A stretch of 64,000 nucleotides of DNA from Oceanospirillaceae bacterium (GTDB taxonomy: Bacteria > Pseudomonadota > Gammaproteobacteria > Pseudomonadales > Litoribrevibacteraceae). Each line of letters opens with the position of its first letter. The stretch's first letter is position 1. The stretch spans positions 682,001 to 746,000 of the forward strand of contig JADFAD010000001.1 of NCBI GenBank assembly GCA_015665455.1, given 5' to 3'. Of the stretch, positions 35,187 through 44,143 are shown piece after piece. A model generated the notes under the pieces. It did no database searches. It was not told the origin of the DNA and worked only from the letters and a program-made list of their open reading frames with translations. Made by a program: the position numbers and the translations under genes.

Positions 35187-35375
35187 ATGGCCAAGCGTAA
35201 AAAGGCCAAGCAACCTAAATTGCAAATCACACCTCGTAATCCTTTTGCAACGGACCCTCTAATGAAAAAAGGCGGCGTTCATCAAAAGACATTTAAGTCT
35301 CAACGTAAAAACAGTAAAAATGCGCTCCGCAAGCAAATTGCGGAGCATTCTATTTTAAGATTTTTTGGTTTCTAA
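35187..35375 (+). CDS. small basic protein, ArfA-like by architecture
   Basis: 62 residues, very basic: MAKRKKAKQPKLQITPRNPF, then TDPLMKKGGVHQKTFKSQRK, and a hydrophobic end (SILRFFGF). A GC-rich hairpin and a T-rich stretch lie inside the coding region before the stop (see 35324-35356), so many transcripts may end without a stop codon. In E. coli and relatives the ribosome-rescue factor ArfA has exactly this set-up: basic DPLFRxR-type core, hydrophobic C-terminal tail removed in the active form, and an intragenic hairpin giving non-stop mRNA. The residue similarity (DPL followed by a basic KGG/K-rich core) is weak, so the name is a hypothesis. ACAGGAGCAC precedes ATG. Confidence 0.55.
   Translation: MAKRKKAKQPKLQITPRNPFATDPLMKKGGVHQKTFKSQRKNSKNALRKQIAEHSILRFFGF
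35324..35356 (+). terminator. terminator-like hairpin inside the small basic-protein gene
   Basis: GCTCCGCAA-GCAAA-TTGCGGAGC (perfect 9-bp stem) followed at once by ATTCTATTTT. It starts at codon 46 of 62 and lies wholly before the TAA at 35373-35375. No other candidate gene end lies between. Confidence 0.65.
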
Positions 35376-35604
35376 TTACGCTCATCCTTTCTTAGATCTT
35401 CCTCTCATTACTTAAATTCTGTTTGTTTTTACATGACATATCTTGTTTTGATGTGACTTGTAGCAAGGTTTTGGATCTTATTGGACCTTAGGCCTGACTA
35501 ATAAGTCAAAACTGTGACTTGTGTAAATTTTTGATCTCTCGCGCTTGTTAGAATCCCTTTTAAGGATTTAATCACCAAGGAAGATCCATCAGAAGGTTTT
35601 AACT

Positions 35605-36081
35605 ATGTCATCCCTTAAGTCTGCAGCAATGCCGACAAATTTGTTTAAGTCCGCGAAAGACGTTGTAGAGTACCCGCTTACAACCAAGCTAAGTCAGGCA
35701 AATCATAACAACAAACTCAGTAACCGAGTTCGCCTTTTGAACGCCTTGCGCATTAAAACTAAGCCTAAAGCTGACCTTCGTGTTGCTTCTAGAAAGTTAT
35801 CCAAAGAAACGTGCTGTTTTAACACCGCAGTGTGGTTAACTTTCAAAACACCGCCTATAGCGCCAGTGGGATTAATCCTTAGTTATAAGGACAGCAAAGG
35901 TGAGTTTGCTGTGGTGGTCGATGATGTTAAACCATCCGAAGGGCTGTCTGTTTTGTTGTCAGGTAATACAGAATTGAACATTCATGGTGAGCTTGAATAT
36001 CTAAAAGCTTCCTGCACTGGGTTCAGTCTTGGGCAGGATTACATTGTCGAAGATGCCCACATCAAGAAGATGCCTATATAG
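35605..36081 (+). CDS. unknown protein, paralogue of 38638-39141
   Basis: 158 residues without signal peptide or membrane segment. The second half reads FNTAVWLTFKTPPIAPVGLI, then LSYKDSKGEFAVVVDD, LLSGNTELNIHGELEYLKAS and a final beta-rich part. The same order occurs in 38638-39141 (WMSFNSSPTRPVALILSYRD...GEFSIVVDE...LMLSGEVTIDYFGGLKYLRAS), so the two are paralogues with a shared all-beta domain of about 85 residues. They flank a TonB receptor gene on both sides. Domain family not recognised. ATG 35605 follows AGAAGG. Confidence 0.65.
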   Translation: MSSLKSAAMPTNLFKSAKDVVEYPLTTKLSQANHNNKLSNRVRLLNALRIKTKPKADLRVASRKLSKETCCFNTAVWLTFKTPPIAPVGLILSYKDSKGEFAVVVDDVKPSEGLSVLLSGNTELNIHGELEYLKASCTGFSLGQDYIVEDAHIKKMPI

Positions 36082-36324
36082 ACAAGGCACCAACATAGAG
36101 ACGATATATAGAGAGGAGTACAGCATAGAGAAGATAATCGAGTAGGTTTGCTTTCGAGCCGTTGGAGTATTTTAATTCTGTTGTTTGAGGTTTTTAACGA
36201 TATTAATTGAGGTTTGTGAACCTCTCTGCATTTTGAAAACTTTATTGTTATGTTCGTGCTCTTTGAGCCGATTAAGCATTAGCCTTTACAGACTTTGTTT
36301 ATTTTCATATAAAAATAAGTTGTC

Positions 36325-38445
36325 ATGCCTCATAAAAAACATTTAAACCAGTTAACGCTGGCGTCATTATTGGTTTCTGCTTCGTGTATTTCTTTTGCGT
36401 CTGGTCTTTTGGAAGATAACCCTTTTTGGAACATTCCTTTGTCTCAACTGGGCCAAATATCACTGACGACGTTGGCAAGTGGTTCTTCTACTCCGCTTGA
36501 TAAGGCCGCTGCTGTTGTTACTGTTTTAACTCAGGAAGACATAGCGAGCATCGGAGCTACGGACATTGATCATATTCTTGAAACTGTTCCTGGCCTTCAT
36601 GTGAACCATTCAGAGCAAGCCTTGTTTTCAAAGTATGTCTTCCGAGGTGTAACCTCAACGTTCAACCAGCAAGCACTGATGATGATTAACGGTGTACCTG
36701 TGACTGCGTTGGTGATTGGTAATCGAGGGAACGTGTGGGGAGGTATGCCCATCAAGGCCATTTCCCGAATAGAAGTTATTCGAGGCTCAGGCTCTGCGTT
36801 ATATGGCGCAGAAGCGTTCTCAGGCATCATTAACATAGAGACAAAAAATCATTCAGATATTGTAAATCAAGCGGGTGTGCGAGCTGGTTCTTTTGACGCG
36901 AAGGGTGGCTGGTTAGAAGCAACCACGAGTGATGATGGCTTACATGCATCGGTAGTGTTTGAATATCAACAAACGGATGGTTGGCATGAAACCATAGAGC
37001 ATGATGCCCAGACGAATCTGGATGCCGTGTTTGGCTCTCATGCCTCGTTTGCTCCGGGCGAAATTAATGCGGGTAATCGACAGACAGACGTTCGCCTAGA
37101 GCTTTCTACGAAAGATTGGACGCTACGATCCGGATTTCAGGAACGCTCAAATCTTGAAACAGGCCCAGGGGTTGCCCAAGCAATTGATCCTCAAGGTGAG
37201 TTCGCTAGTGAACGATTCAACGTCGATTTTACTTACAAACTGTCGGATTTAGGAATAGAAGGCTTTGACGTGGACCTTCGTTCCAGCTATTACCGTGATA
37301 ATCAATCGGCTGAAAGTAATGTCTTGTTATTTCCTCCTGGTGCGTTTGGAGGGGCTTTCCCTGAAGGCTTTATTGGTAATCCCGGTTATAAGGAAGAGCA
37401 GGCTCGCTTGGACATTAAATCCCTCTACCAAGGCTTTACTCAGCACAGACTTCAATCGGGTGTGGGCATGTATTGGGGGGACCTTTACGACGTTTCGGAA
37501 TCAAAAAACTTTAACGCTGATTTCTCGCCAAAGCCTGAAGGTGTTGTTGATGTAAGTGATGATTCTGACGAGGTTTGGCTCAGAGAAGAAGAGAGAAACA
37601 ATTGGTATGTGTTTGTCCAGGATGAATGGCAATTTTCGAAGCGTTGGGCGTTAACCTCTGGGGCACGATATGATCATTATTCTGATTTCGGGGGCACTAT
37701 AAATCCTCGACTTGCTTTGGTTTGGGCAACCACAGATGCAATAACAACGAAGTTCTTGTACGGTCGGGCTTTCAGGGCACCGTCTCTGAATGACCTTTAT
37801 AGTGAGAATAACCCTGTCGTTCTAGGTAATGATCGTCTTAACCCTGAGGTCATTGACACGTTTGAATGGGTGTTTGGTCATACGTTTAATTCAAAATTTA
37901 ATTACAGTTTAAATGTGTTTCATTACCAGATTACAGATTTGATTTCAGCCACCCCGAATCCTGATTTAACAGAGACAAGAGAGTTGTTAGATAACGTAGG
38001 TGAGCGTAAAGGCTATGGTGGTGAGTTTGAATTTACCTACAGGCCAACAGATCAAGTTCGTCTTCTTGCAAACTATGCTTATCAAAAGTCAGTTGATCGC
38101 GATACTAACTCTAACGTTGGGGAAGCGCCCAATCATCAAGTTTATGGAAGAATTGAGTGGCAATTCAAACCTGGGTGGCATTTTACAACGCAAACCAATT
38201 GGGTTGGGGAGCAAAAACGGGTTCATGGTGATAATCGTAACCCTGTTGATGATTACATTACATTGGATATGACAATAAGAGCGCTTCAACTTTGGTCGCG
38301 TGTGGATTTTTCTTTTACGGTTCGTAATGCCTTTGATGCAACAGTGAAAGACCCAAGTCCGTGGTCGAAACCAACAGCACCCATCGAAAATGACATCCCA
38401 TGGGCAGGCATTAATATGACGGGCGAAATGGTTTACTATTTTTAA
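36325..38445 (+). CDS. TonB-dependent outer-membrane receptor (second)
   Basis: 706 residues. Signal peptide 1-25 (SFAS-G), plug domain with VVTVLTQEDIASIGATDIDHIL, VPGLHVNHSE, MMINGVPVTAL and RIEVIRGSGSALYGAEAFSGIIN, then a barrel with GRAFRAPSLNDLYSENNPV and a terminal strand GEMVYYF ending in Phe, the normal outer-membrane insertion signal. Overall layout matches the receptor at 1799-3907. Flanked by two paralogous small proteins and preceded by a START-domain gene. Substrate unknown; iron chelates, cobalamin or a lipid-linked compound are possible. Confidence 0.92.
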   Translation: MPHKKHLNQLTLASLLVSASCISFASGLLEDNPFWNIPLSQLGQISLTTLASGSSTPLDKAAAVVTVLTQEDIASIGATDIDHILETVPGLHVNHSEQALFSKYVFRGVTSTFNQQALMMINGVPVTALVIGNRGNVWGGMPIKAISRIEVIRGSGSALYGAEAFSGIINIETKNHSDIVNQAGVRAGSFDAKGGWLEATTSDDGLHASVVFEYQQTDGWHETIEHDAQTNLDAVFGSHASFAPGEINAGNRQTDVRLELSTKDWTLRSGFQERSNLETGPGVAQAIDPQGEFASERFNVDFTYKLSDLGIEGFDVDLRSSYYRDNQSAESNVLLFPPGAFGGAFPEGFIGNPGYKEEQARLDIKSLYQGFTQHRLQSGVGMYWGDLYDVSESKNFNADFSPKPEGVVDVSDDSDEVWLREEERNNWYVFVQDEWQFSKRWALTSGARYDHYSDFGGTINPRLALVWATTDAITTKFLYGRAFRAPSLNDLYSENNPVVLGNDRLNPEVIDTFEWVFGHTFNSKFNYSLNVFHYQITDLISATPNPDLTETRELLDNVGERKGYGGEFEFTYRPTDQVRLLANYAYQKSVDRDTNSNVGEAPNHQVYGRIEWQFKPGWHFTTQTNWVGEQKRVHGDNRNPVDDYITLDMTIRALQLWSRVDFSFTVRNAFDATVKDPSPWSKPTAPIENDIPWAGINMTGEMVYYF

Positions 38446-38637
38446 GCTGAATGGTTCGGAATGTCAGAGTTTTAAAGCCCTTTGACTCATTTATGAAATA
38501 TTAAGTACCATTCAAAAAGCGGATAATTGGACGTTGCATTAAAGAGATTTGAGCTAAAATTGTAGGTGTAAAGGAGGAAGAGTAAGCATCAATGGAATGA
38601 ATAAGTCATTGTGCTTTGACCTTAAGGTTTTAGTGGT

Positions 38638-39141
38638 ATGCCAACGTCTGTTCCGACCAAATTTTTTAAGTCACTCGTATTGTTACTTGAGGTGCCTCAA
38701 TCAGAATATCTTGATGTCCCTAAGTGTGACGATCCTCTAAACGAACAATCCCGGAATCGTTTTTTTAAAATGCTACGAGGGGGAAGTTCTAACAAGCCTA
38801 ATTTTGTTAAAAACCCTAAAAAACAATACTCATGTAATTTTAGTGTGGCTGCGTGGATGTCGTTCAACAGCTCACCCACAAGACCAGTCGCGCTGATTTT
38901 AAGTTATCGGGACAGCAAGGGGGAGTTTTCTATTGTGGTGGATGAAACTAACCCTGATGGTGGAACTTCTCTCATGCTCTCCGGTGAAGTGACCATAGAT
39001 TACTTTGGTGGGTTGAAATATCTCAGAGCCAGTTGTTCGGGTATTTCTAAAACACATGGTTTCTTTCTGGATGAGGTACACGTCAACAAAGTTTCTTCTG
39101 AAGAAACAAAAGCAATGGGCTCGGCCTCCATTGCCTCTTAG
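38638..39141 (+). CDS. unknown protein, paralogue of 35605-36081
   Basis: 167 residues. Shares the domain described for 35605-36081: a Cys-x-Phe strand, AAWMSFNSSPTRPVALILSY, DSKGEFSIVVDE, SLMLSGEVTIDYFGGLKYLRAS. Its N-terminal 60 residues differ and are basic and hydrophilic. No signal peptide is seen. The position just after the TonB receptor suggests the two small proteins belong to the same locus, possibly by duplication on either side of the receptor gene. Function unknown. Confidence 0.65.
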   Translation: MPTSVPTKFFKSLVLLLEVPQSEYLDVPKCDDPLNEQSRNRFFKMLRGGSSNKPNFVKNPKKQYSCNFSVAAWMSFNSSPTRPVALILSYRDSKGEFSIVVDETNPDGGTSLMLSGEVTIDYFGGLKYLRASCSGISKTHGFFLDEVHVNKVSSEETKAMGSASIAS

Positions 39142-39227
39142 CTCTAGGTATCTTTTTTGGTAAGCGTCTCTGGTTTTTCTATACTTGCTAGTAACCGGTT
39201 GATTCTTGTCGAAGAGAGTGTGATCTA

Positions 39228-39464
39228 ATGCGCTGTATGTTCTGTGATAAGCCTGTTCATGGCCGAGAATGCATGACTGTACCGAATGAAGGCGTGGCGC
39301 ATCAGAAATGCTTTCAAGCGAATGAGGTCATGAAACGGACCTTCCAGCACCTCGACATATCTGCGCTGAATGATCAAGAACTTGTGGACCTAAAGGACTT
39401 GGTTTTAGCCGAAGAGAACTCCAGAAATGCGCCCAATGATGACGGCGATATTGAACTGTTCTAA
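39228..39464 (+). CDS. small Cys-rich (zinc-ribbon-like) protein
   Basis: 78 residues. MRCMFCDKPVHGRECMTVPN and GVAHQKCF give C-x2-C, a further Cys, and H-x2-C, a likely zinc site like that of treble-clef or DUF2175-type proteins. The second half is an acidic helical tail ending DDGDIELF. Function unknown. Start ATG 39228 follows GAAGAGAG. Confidence 0.6.
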   Translation: MRCMFCDKPVHGRECMTVPNEGVAHQKCFQANEVMKRTFQHLDISALNDQELVDLKDLVLAEENSRNAPNDDGDIELF

Positions 39465-39505
39465 TGGGATGCATTGAGTCATTCAAAGAGAACAATTCAA
39501 CGTGG

Positions 39506-40243
39506 TTAACTTAGAAAGAACCGATTGTTATTAATTGCTTCGTGATTTTTAGACCGCATGGATTCAATGGTTTGCTCGTTCAACTTCTGTTTGTGATCTC
39601 GAAAGATAGGTCGCTTTTTATTAAAGCTTTTAGCGAACGCTAACGCCTCGGATTGTAAACTTTCTAAATCTGAAGATACGAACTCAACGACGCCCATATC
39701 CAGCATTTCCTTTGCGGAATACTTCTTGCCGGTAAGGATCATTTGAGAAAAGCTCTTTTGAGGGAATGCTTTAGTGATGACATCCGTCAGACCTGGTAAA
39801 AAAGGAATGCCCAAATCCACCTCAGGGAAACATACGTAGCCTCTGTCACCTCTCATTATTCTAAAATCACAGGCGGCAGCGAGTACACATCCGTTACCGA
39901 ACGTGTGCCCATTCATTGCTGCAATCACAGGAATGGGGAAGGTCAGTAGTCTCTCATAAGCTTGATCCATGGTATGGAGAAACGTTTGCAGCGGTTTAAA
40001 GTCCTGTTTTTGAATTAATCCCAAGAACCAAGGAACATCTATTCCCTGAGACCAGTTTTTTGAATCGTCAGACGTGAGGATTAAGGATTTAAACTCTGAG
40101 TTACTTTCTACTTCTTGGAGCAATTGAATCAGCTGTTGTGCGAAGGTCAGATTATGGCTGTTTTTACTGTTGTCTGAACCGTCATTCATTGTAATTATGG
40201 CGACTTTACCTTCTTGGGTCAGTGTCATTAATTCTGATGTCAT
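39506..40243 (-). CDS. enoyl-CoA hydratase/isomerase family protein
   Basis: 245 residues with the crotonase fold: the N-terminal KVAIITMND strand, PIPVIAAMNGHTFGNGCVLAAACDFRIM as the CoA-binding/oxyanion segment, and DLGIPFLPGLTDVITKAFP. One active-site Glu of hydratases is replaced: the second conserved position (E-x-x-L-G-I in hydratases) reads EVDLGIPF, retaining Glu-x-x-Gly. It lies 136 nt downstream of the SDR gene of the atu cluster and may be part of the same catabolic region, but a gap and a different style make this uncertain. Confidence 0.8.
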   Translation of the reverse strand: MTSELMTLTQEGKVAIITMNDGSDNSKNSHNLTFAQQLIQLLQEVESNSEFKSLILTSDDSKNWSQGIDVPWFLGLIQKQDFKPLQTFLHTMDQAYERLLTFPIPVIAAMNGHTFGNGCVLAAACDFRIMRGDRGYVCFPEVDLGIPFLPGLTDVITKAFPQKSFSQMILTGKKYSAKEMLDMGVVEFVSSDLESLQSEALAFAKSFNKKRPIFRDHKQKLNEQTIESMRSKNHEAINNNRFFLS

Positions 40244-40379
40244 GCGGCTCTTCCTTGTGATTTTCAGTTTATTGATAAGTCATTCGTTTGTGATTTGGGC
40301 TGGTAGTTTTTTCGATCAGCTGCAGGCCACTGTTTCGAACTTACAATGAATCAGTCGGTAAGTGGCTGCAGAGACTTTA

Positions 40380-41264
40380 TTACTCCGAAGCAAGGCCCTT
40401 CAGTGGTGGTTGATCACCAATAACGTAAGCGTCCTCGTCTTGAACGAATAGATCGGGCATCAAAGGTGCGTTCAGCTTTTCAGGGTTTGCTCTGTACTGG
40501 TCAAAGTCCGTGACGCCTTGTTCTCGTAAGAACTCTTCATCAATGATCAATTGTCCTGTGACTTTTCGATCGGTTGAATTAAGAATCTCAAGGGCTGCAT
40601 CGGCCATGATGGCAGGTGTTCTAGCACCGTTTATTGCTTGTTGACCGCCAAATGAGATTGCGGATGTGGCAATGACGGTTCTTGGCCATAATGCGTTCAC
40701 GCTGATTCCGTAACGTTTAAATTCGTCTGACATCCCCATTGTTAGCATCGACATACCGTATTTAGTGAGTGTGTAAGGCGAATGATTACGCAACCAGCGA
40801 CGGTCCATATCCAATGGCGGTGATAAGCTAAGAATGTGCGGATTCTCTGATTTCTTTAAATAAGGCAGCGCTTTCTGTGCGCATAGGAAGGTGGCACGGA
40901 AGTTCACTTGCATCATAAGATCCAGCTTCTTCAATGGCGTAGATTCAACACCGGCAAGTGCGATGGCTCCTGCGTTATTAATGATGACGTCAATGCCACC
41001 AAACTCGTCTACAGCGGCCTTCACCATTGCTTCTACAGAGGCTTCATCTCGAACATCCACTTTGACGGCCAATGAGCGACCGCCTGCGCGTATAACTTCT
41101 TCGGCCACGGAATGAATGGTGCCAGGAAGTTTCGGGTTGGGTTCAGTGCTTTTGGCTGCAATTACTAAGTTAGCACCCATTTCGGCGAACTTAAGCGCCA
41201 TTTCGCGTCCAATTCCACGACTTGCGCCAGTAATTATGATTGTCTTGTCTTTCAAATTGTTCAT
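40380..41264 (-). CDS. atuG: short-chain dehydrogenase of HSDL2 type, AtuG-like
   Basis: 294 residues from the ATG at 41264, chosen because GGAG lies 9 nt before it; the in-frame starts upstream (41279, 41387) lack such a signal and add an unrelated leader. Seen: ITGASRGIGREMALKFAEMGANL (cofactor-binding Gly motif), NNAGAIALAG, and a catalytic YTLTKYGMS (Tyr-x3-Lys). HSDL2-like SDR. It follows the carboxylase alpha-subunit gene by 25 nt, the same position as atuG in Pseudomonas. The name rests on synteny. Confidence 0.75.
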   Translation of the reverse strand: MNNLKDKTIIITGASRGIGREMALKFAEMGANLVIAAKSTEPNPKLPGTIHSVAEEVIRAGGRSLAVKVDVRDEASVEAMVKAAVDEFGGIDVIINNAGAIALAGVESTPLKKLDLMMQVNFRATFLCAQKALPYLKKSENPHILSLSPPLDMDRRWLRNHSPYTLTKYGMSMLTMGMSDEFKRYGISVNALWPRTVIATSAISFGGQQAINGARTPAIMADAALEILNSTDRKVTGQLIIDEEFLREQGVTDFDQYRANPEKLNAPLMPDLFVQDEDAYVIGDQPPLKGLASE

Positions 41265-41289
41265 TGTTAGATGCTCCATATTTTTGTTC

Positions 41290-43293
41290 TTACGCCTGTT
41301 CTTCCAGTTCAAGGAGTATTTGCCTTGAGGTGACTTGCAAGCCTTGCTCAACGAATAACTTGTCGATGACGCCATCGCGAGGTGCATTCAGGCTGTGTTC
41401 CATTTTCATTGCTTCTAGAATCACCAATGGTTGACCTTGAGTCACTGTGTCACCGACCTGTGCAAATACTTCTATGATCAGTCCGTCCATTGAGGCCGTT
41501 AAGGTATTCGAGTGACGCTTGTCGTTTTGCTCAACAGGTCTCAACGTGATGTCTTCAAACATCAGGTTTTGACCTTGGTGAGAGAGGTAGAGCCTTTTTT
41601 CAGGGTTTAGCTTACCCGACTTTTCAAGTAGGAAGGTGGCTTCATGAATTTCATTGTTGATGGTTATTTGCACTCGTTCTAATTCACCTTCTAGGTGATC
41701 AGAAAGCACTTCCACTTGGTATGCATTGTCATTTATCTTAATTGATAGCTGTGGTGATCCTTGATCAGAAATGTCGTGAAGTACGGTTAACTTTTGGGAA
41801 AAATTTCCGCTTCTTATTATGCAAGGTTTGGCGCCAAGAGCAGCCGTCGACCAGCTGGTTTGGCCTGCCAATAAGAAGCCTGCAATGGCAACGCTCTCGT
41901 CAGAAGGGGGTGTTGATTCAAGTGATGCATTATCAGCGAAGTCTTGGCCAATAAAAGCGGTGGTTGCTTCGCCGTTAATGAATGTGTTGGTTTTAAGAAT
42001 TTCAGACAGGAAATATCGATTATCTTTAACCCCGACTAAGTGACTTTGTTTTATCCCATCGAGTAAACGTTGTCTTGCTTGCTCTCTGTTTTCACCGAAC
42101 CCAATCAGCTTCGCCAGCATAGGGTCATAGAAAGGCGTGACTGCTTGTCCTGATTGAATGCCGTCATCCACTCTGAAACCGTTCAACTTAGCGGGCTGCC
42201 AAAGAGATATGTCCCCTGTTTGAGGGCAAAATTCATTCGCCGGGTCTTCTGCGTATAAACGAACTTCAATGGCATGGCCTTGCAGTGTGATTTCATCCTG
42301 CTGAAGGGGGAGTGGTTCATTGGCGGCGACACGAAGTTGCCATTCTACTAAATCTTGCCCTGTAATCAGTTCCGTTACAGGGTGCTCGACCTGAAGGCGC
42401 GTGTTCATCTCAAGGAAATAAAAATTTTCTTCGGAGTCCAAAAGAAACTCGACCGTCCCGGCACCACGATAGTTGCAGGATTTCGCCGCGTTTACTGCAG
42501 CTTGTCCCATTCTCGATCGCAACGCATCAGAAACAGCGGGAGAGGGGGCTTCTTCAACCACTTTTTGATGTCGACGTTGAACAGAGCAGTCTCGCTCACC
42601 CAAATACACGGTGTTGCCCATGTTGTCTGCAAACACTTGAATTTCAATATGACGAGGGGCGATCACCGCTTTTTCAATGATGAGCTCACCAGAACCGAAG
42701 GCATTTTGGGCTTCACTGCGAGCAGAGCGAATGGCGGGTTCCAATTGATCTTGTGTATCAACTAAGCGCATGCCTCGGCCGCCCCCGCCTGCGGAAGCTT
42801 TCAACATAACAGGTAAACCAATGTCCAAGGCGGCTGATTTTAAGGCTTGATCGCTTTGATCTTCGCCTTGATAGCCTGGAATGCAAGGGACGCCAGAATC
42901 CAACATAACGATCTTAGATTGACGTTTAGACCCCATTAACTCGATGGCTTCTGCGGAAGGGCCAACGAAAGTAATGTCGTTGGCCTGACAGGCTCGGGCG
43001 AAGCCTGCGTTCTCAGAGAGAAACCCGTATCCGGGGTGGATGGCATTGGCCTTTGTGGCTTTTGCAGCAGACATTATCTTTTCGATACTTAGATAGCTTT
43101 CTGAAACAGGAGCGGCACCGATTAGAATCGCTTCGTCGGCTAAATCTAGATGCGGTGCGTCCGTGTCTGCTTCTGAGTAGACCGCGACTGTTTTAATTCC
43201 CATAGCTTTCGCTGTACGAATGACTCGACAAGCGATTTCGCCTCGATTGGCAATTAGAAGCTTTGTAATTGCAGAGGAGGGGTGATTATTCAT
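41290..43293 (-). CDS. atuF: biotin-dependent acyl-CoA carboxylase alpha subunit (geranyl-CoA type)
   Basis: 667 residues from the ATG at 43293 (MNNHPSSAITKLLIANRGEIACRV), the start that overlaps the previous stop by four bases (ATGA); the longer in-frame extension to 43455 lies within the upstream gene. Domains: biotin carboxylase (1-450; KASAGGGGRGMRLV ATP-grasp loop, FLEMNTRLQVEHPVTE) and a C-terminal biotinyl domain with the biotin Lys in LEAMKMEHSLNAP. In the atu pathway this subunit with AtuC carboxylates cis-geranyl-CoA. A methylcrotonyl-CoA role cannot be excluded by sequence alone. Confidence 0.85.
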   Translation of the reverse strand: MNNHPSSAITKLLIANRGEIACRVIRTAKAMGIKTVAVYSEADTDAPHLDLADEAILIGAAPVSESYLSIEKIMSAAKATKANAIHPGYGFLSENAGFARACQANDITFVGPSAEAIELMGSKRQSKIVMLDSGVPCIPGYQGEDQSDQALKSAALDIGLPVMLKASAGGGGRGMRLVDTQDQLEPAIRSARSEAQNAFGSGELIIEKAVIAPRHIEIQVFADNMGNTVYLGERDCSVQRRHQKVVEEAPSPAVSDALRSRMGQAAVNAAKSCNYRGAGTVEFLLDSEENFYFLEMNTRLQVEHPVTELITGQDLVEWQLRVAANEPLPLQQDEITLQGHAIEVRLYAEDPANEFCPQTGDISLWQPAKLNGFRVDDGIQSGQAVTPFYDPMLAKLIGFGENREQARQRLLDGIKQSHLVGVKDNRYFLSEILKTNTFINGEATTAFIGQDFADNASLESTPPSDESVAIAGFLLAGQTSWSTAALGAKPCIIRSGNFSQKLTVLHDISDQGSPQLSIKINDNAYQVEVLSDHLEGELERVQITINNEIHEATFLLEKSGKLNPEKRLYLSHQGQNLMFEDITLRPVEQNDKRHSNTLTASMDGLIIEVFAQVGDTVTQGQPLVILEAMKMEHSLNAPRDGVIDKLFVEQGLQVTSRQILLELEEQA

Positions 43294-44129
43294 GCGTCTT
43301 CCTCTGATTGGGGGATTGTTGGTTCGGCCCATGATGGCTTTCGTTTTTGCATGAATGCCATGGCGCCTTCTCTTCCTTCGCCCGTCAGTACCGCTTGAGC
43401 AAAGTCGTTGGCCGCTTGATCCAAGAGTAAGTCCAACGTTTCTGGTGTTTCGCACTCATTAACGGAATGAAGTAATGCCTTGGTGGCTTTATTGGCTTCC
43501 GGCGCGCACTTCAATGTTTGCTTGATGGCTTTTTCTACCGTTTTCGTCAATTCATCATTGTTTACGTGTTGGTGAATAAGCCCAAGAGAAACGGCTTCTT
43601 CGCCCTTAAAGCGTTGACCCATTAAAGCCAATCGACGCGTTTGAGTCAGGCCGATTCGCTTTACCACAAACGGGGCAATTTGCGCGGGTATAATCCCTAG
43701 GGACGTTTCAGGTAAACCAAAGACGGTCGTTTCATCGCAGATGGCTAAGTCAGACACACAGGCAAGCCCGAAACCGCCGCCAAGCACTGCTCCTTGCAGA
43801 ACTGTTATGGTGACGAGAGGCAGTTTGTCGGCCAATTGAATCATTCGGCCGAAGGCGCGATTTAATTCCGACAGAGCGGCGATTTGTTCTTCTTGCGAAC
43901 TCAAGCTACTGGCCGACTGCATGTCTTTGATGTCGCCGCCTGCGCAAAAATTGCCGTCATTGCCTTTTAGTAACAAAATCCGAAAGTCACTTTCGGGCGC
44001 TGTGGTCATTACATCCATTAACTCGTAAACCATCTTTAGGTTCATGGCGTTGGCCAACTTTGGACGATTGAGTTGAACCTCTAGGACTGGGTGCCGATCA
44101 TTAACAATCAGTGTTTCAAATTTGTTCAT
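43290..44129 (-). CDS. atuE: enoyl-CoA hydratase AtuE-like (isohexenylglutaconyl-CoA hydratase)
   Basis: 279 residues, crotonase family. Seen: MNLKMVYELMDV, GNDGNFCAGGDIKDM (oxyanion Gly-Gly-Asp), LQGAVLGGGFGLACVSDLAI and FGLPETSLGIIPAQIAPFVV with the catalytic Glu in PETSLG. It follows atuD by 14 nt and overlaps atuF by 4 nt, in a cluster with the other atu genes. In Pseudomonas AtuE hydrates isohexenylglutaconyl-CoA. LiuC (3-methylglutaconyl-CoA hydratase) is the nearest alternative. Confidence 0.82.
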   Translation of the reverse strand: MNKFETLIVNDRHPVLEVQLNRPKLANAMNLKMVYELMDVMTTAPESDFRILLLKGNDGNFCAGGDIKDMQSASSLSSQEEQIAALSELNRAFGRMIQLADKLPLVTITVLQGAVLGGGFGLACVSDLAICDETTVFGLPETSLGIIPAQIAPFVVKRIGLTQTRRLALMGQRFKGEEAVSLGLIHQHVNNDELTKTVEKAIKQTLKCAPEANKATKALLHSVNECETPETLDLLLDQAANDFAQAVLTGEGREGAMAFMQKRKPSWAEPTIPQSEEDA

Positions 44130-44143
44130 GGTCTCGATTGTCC

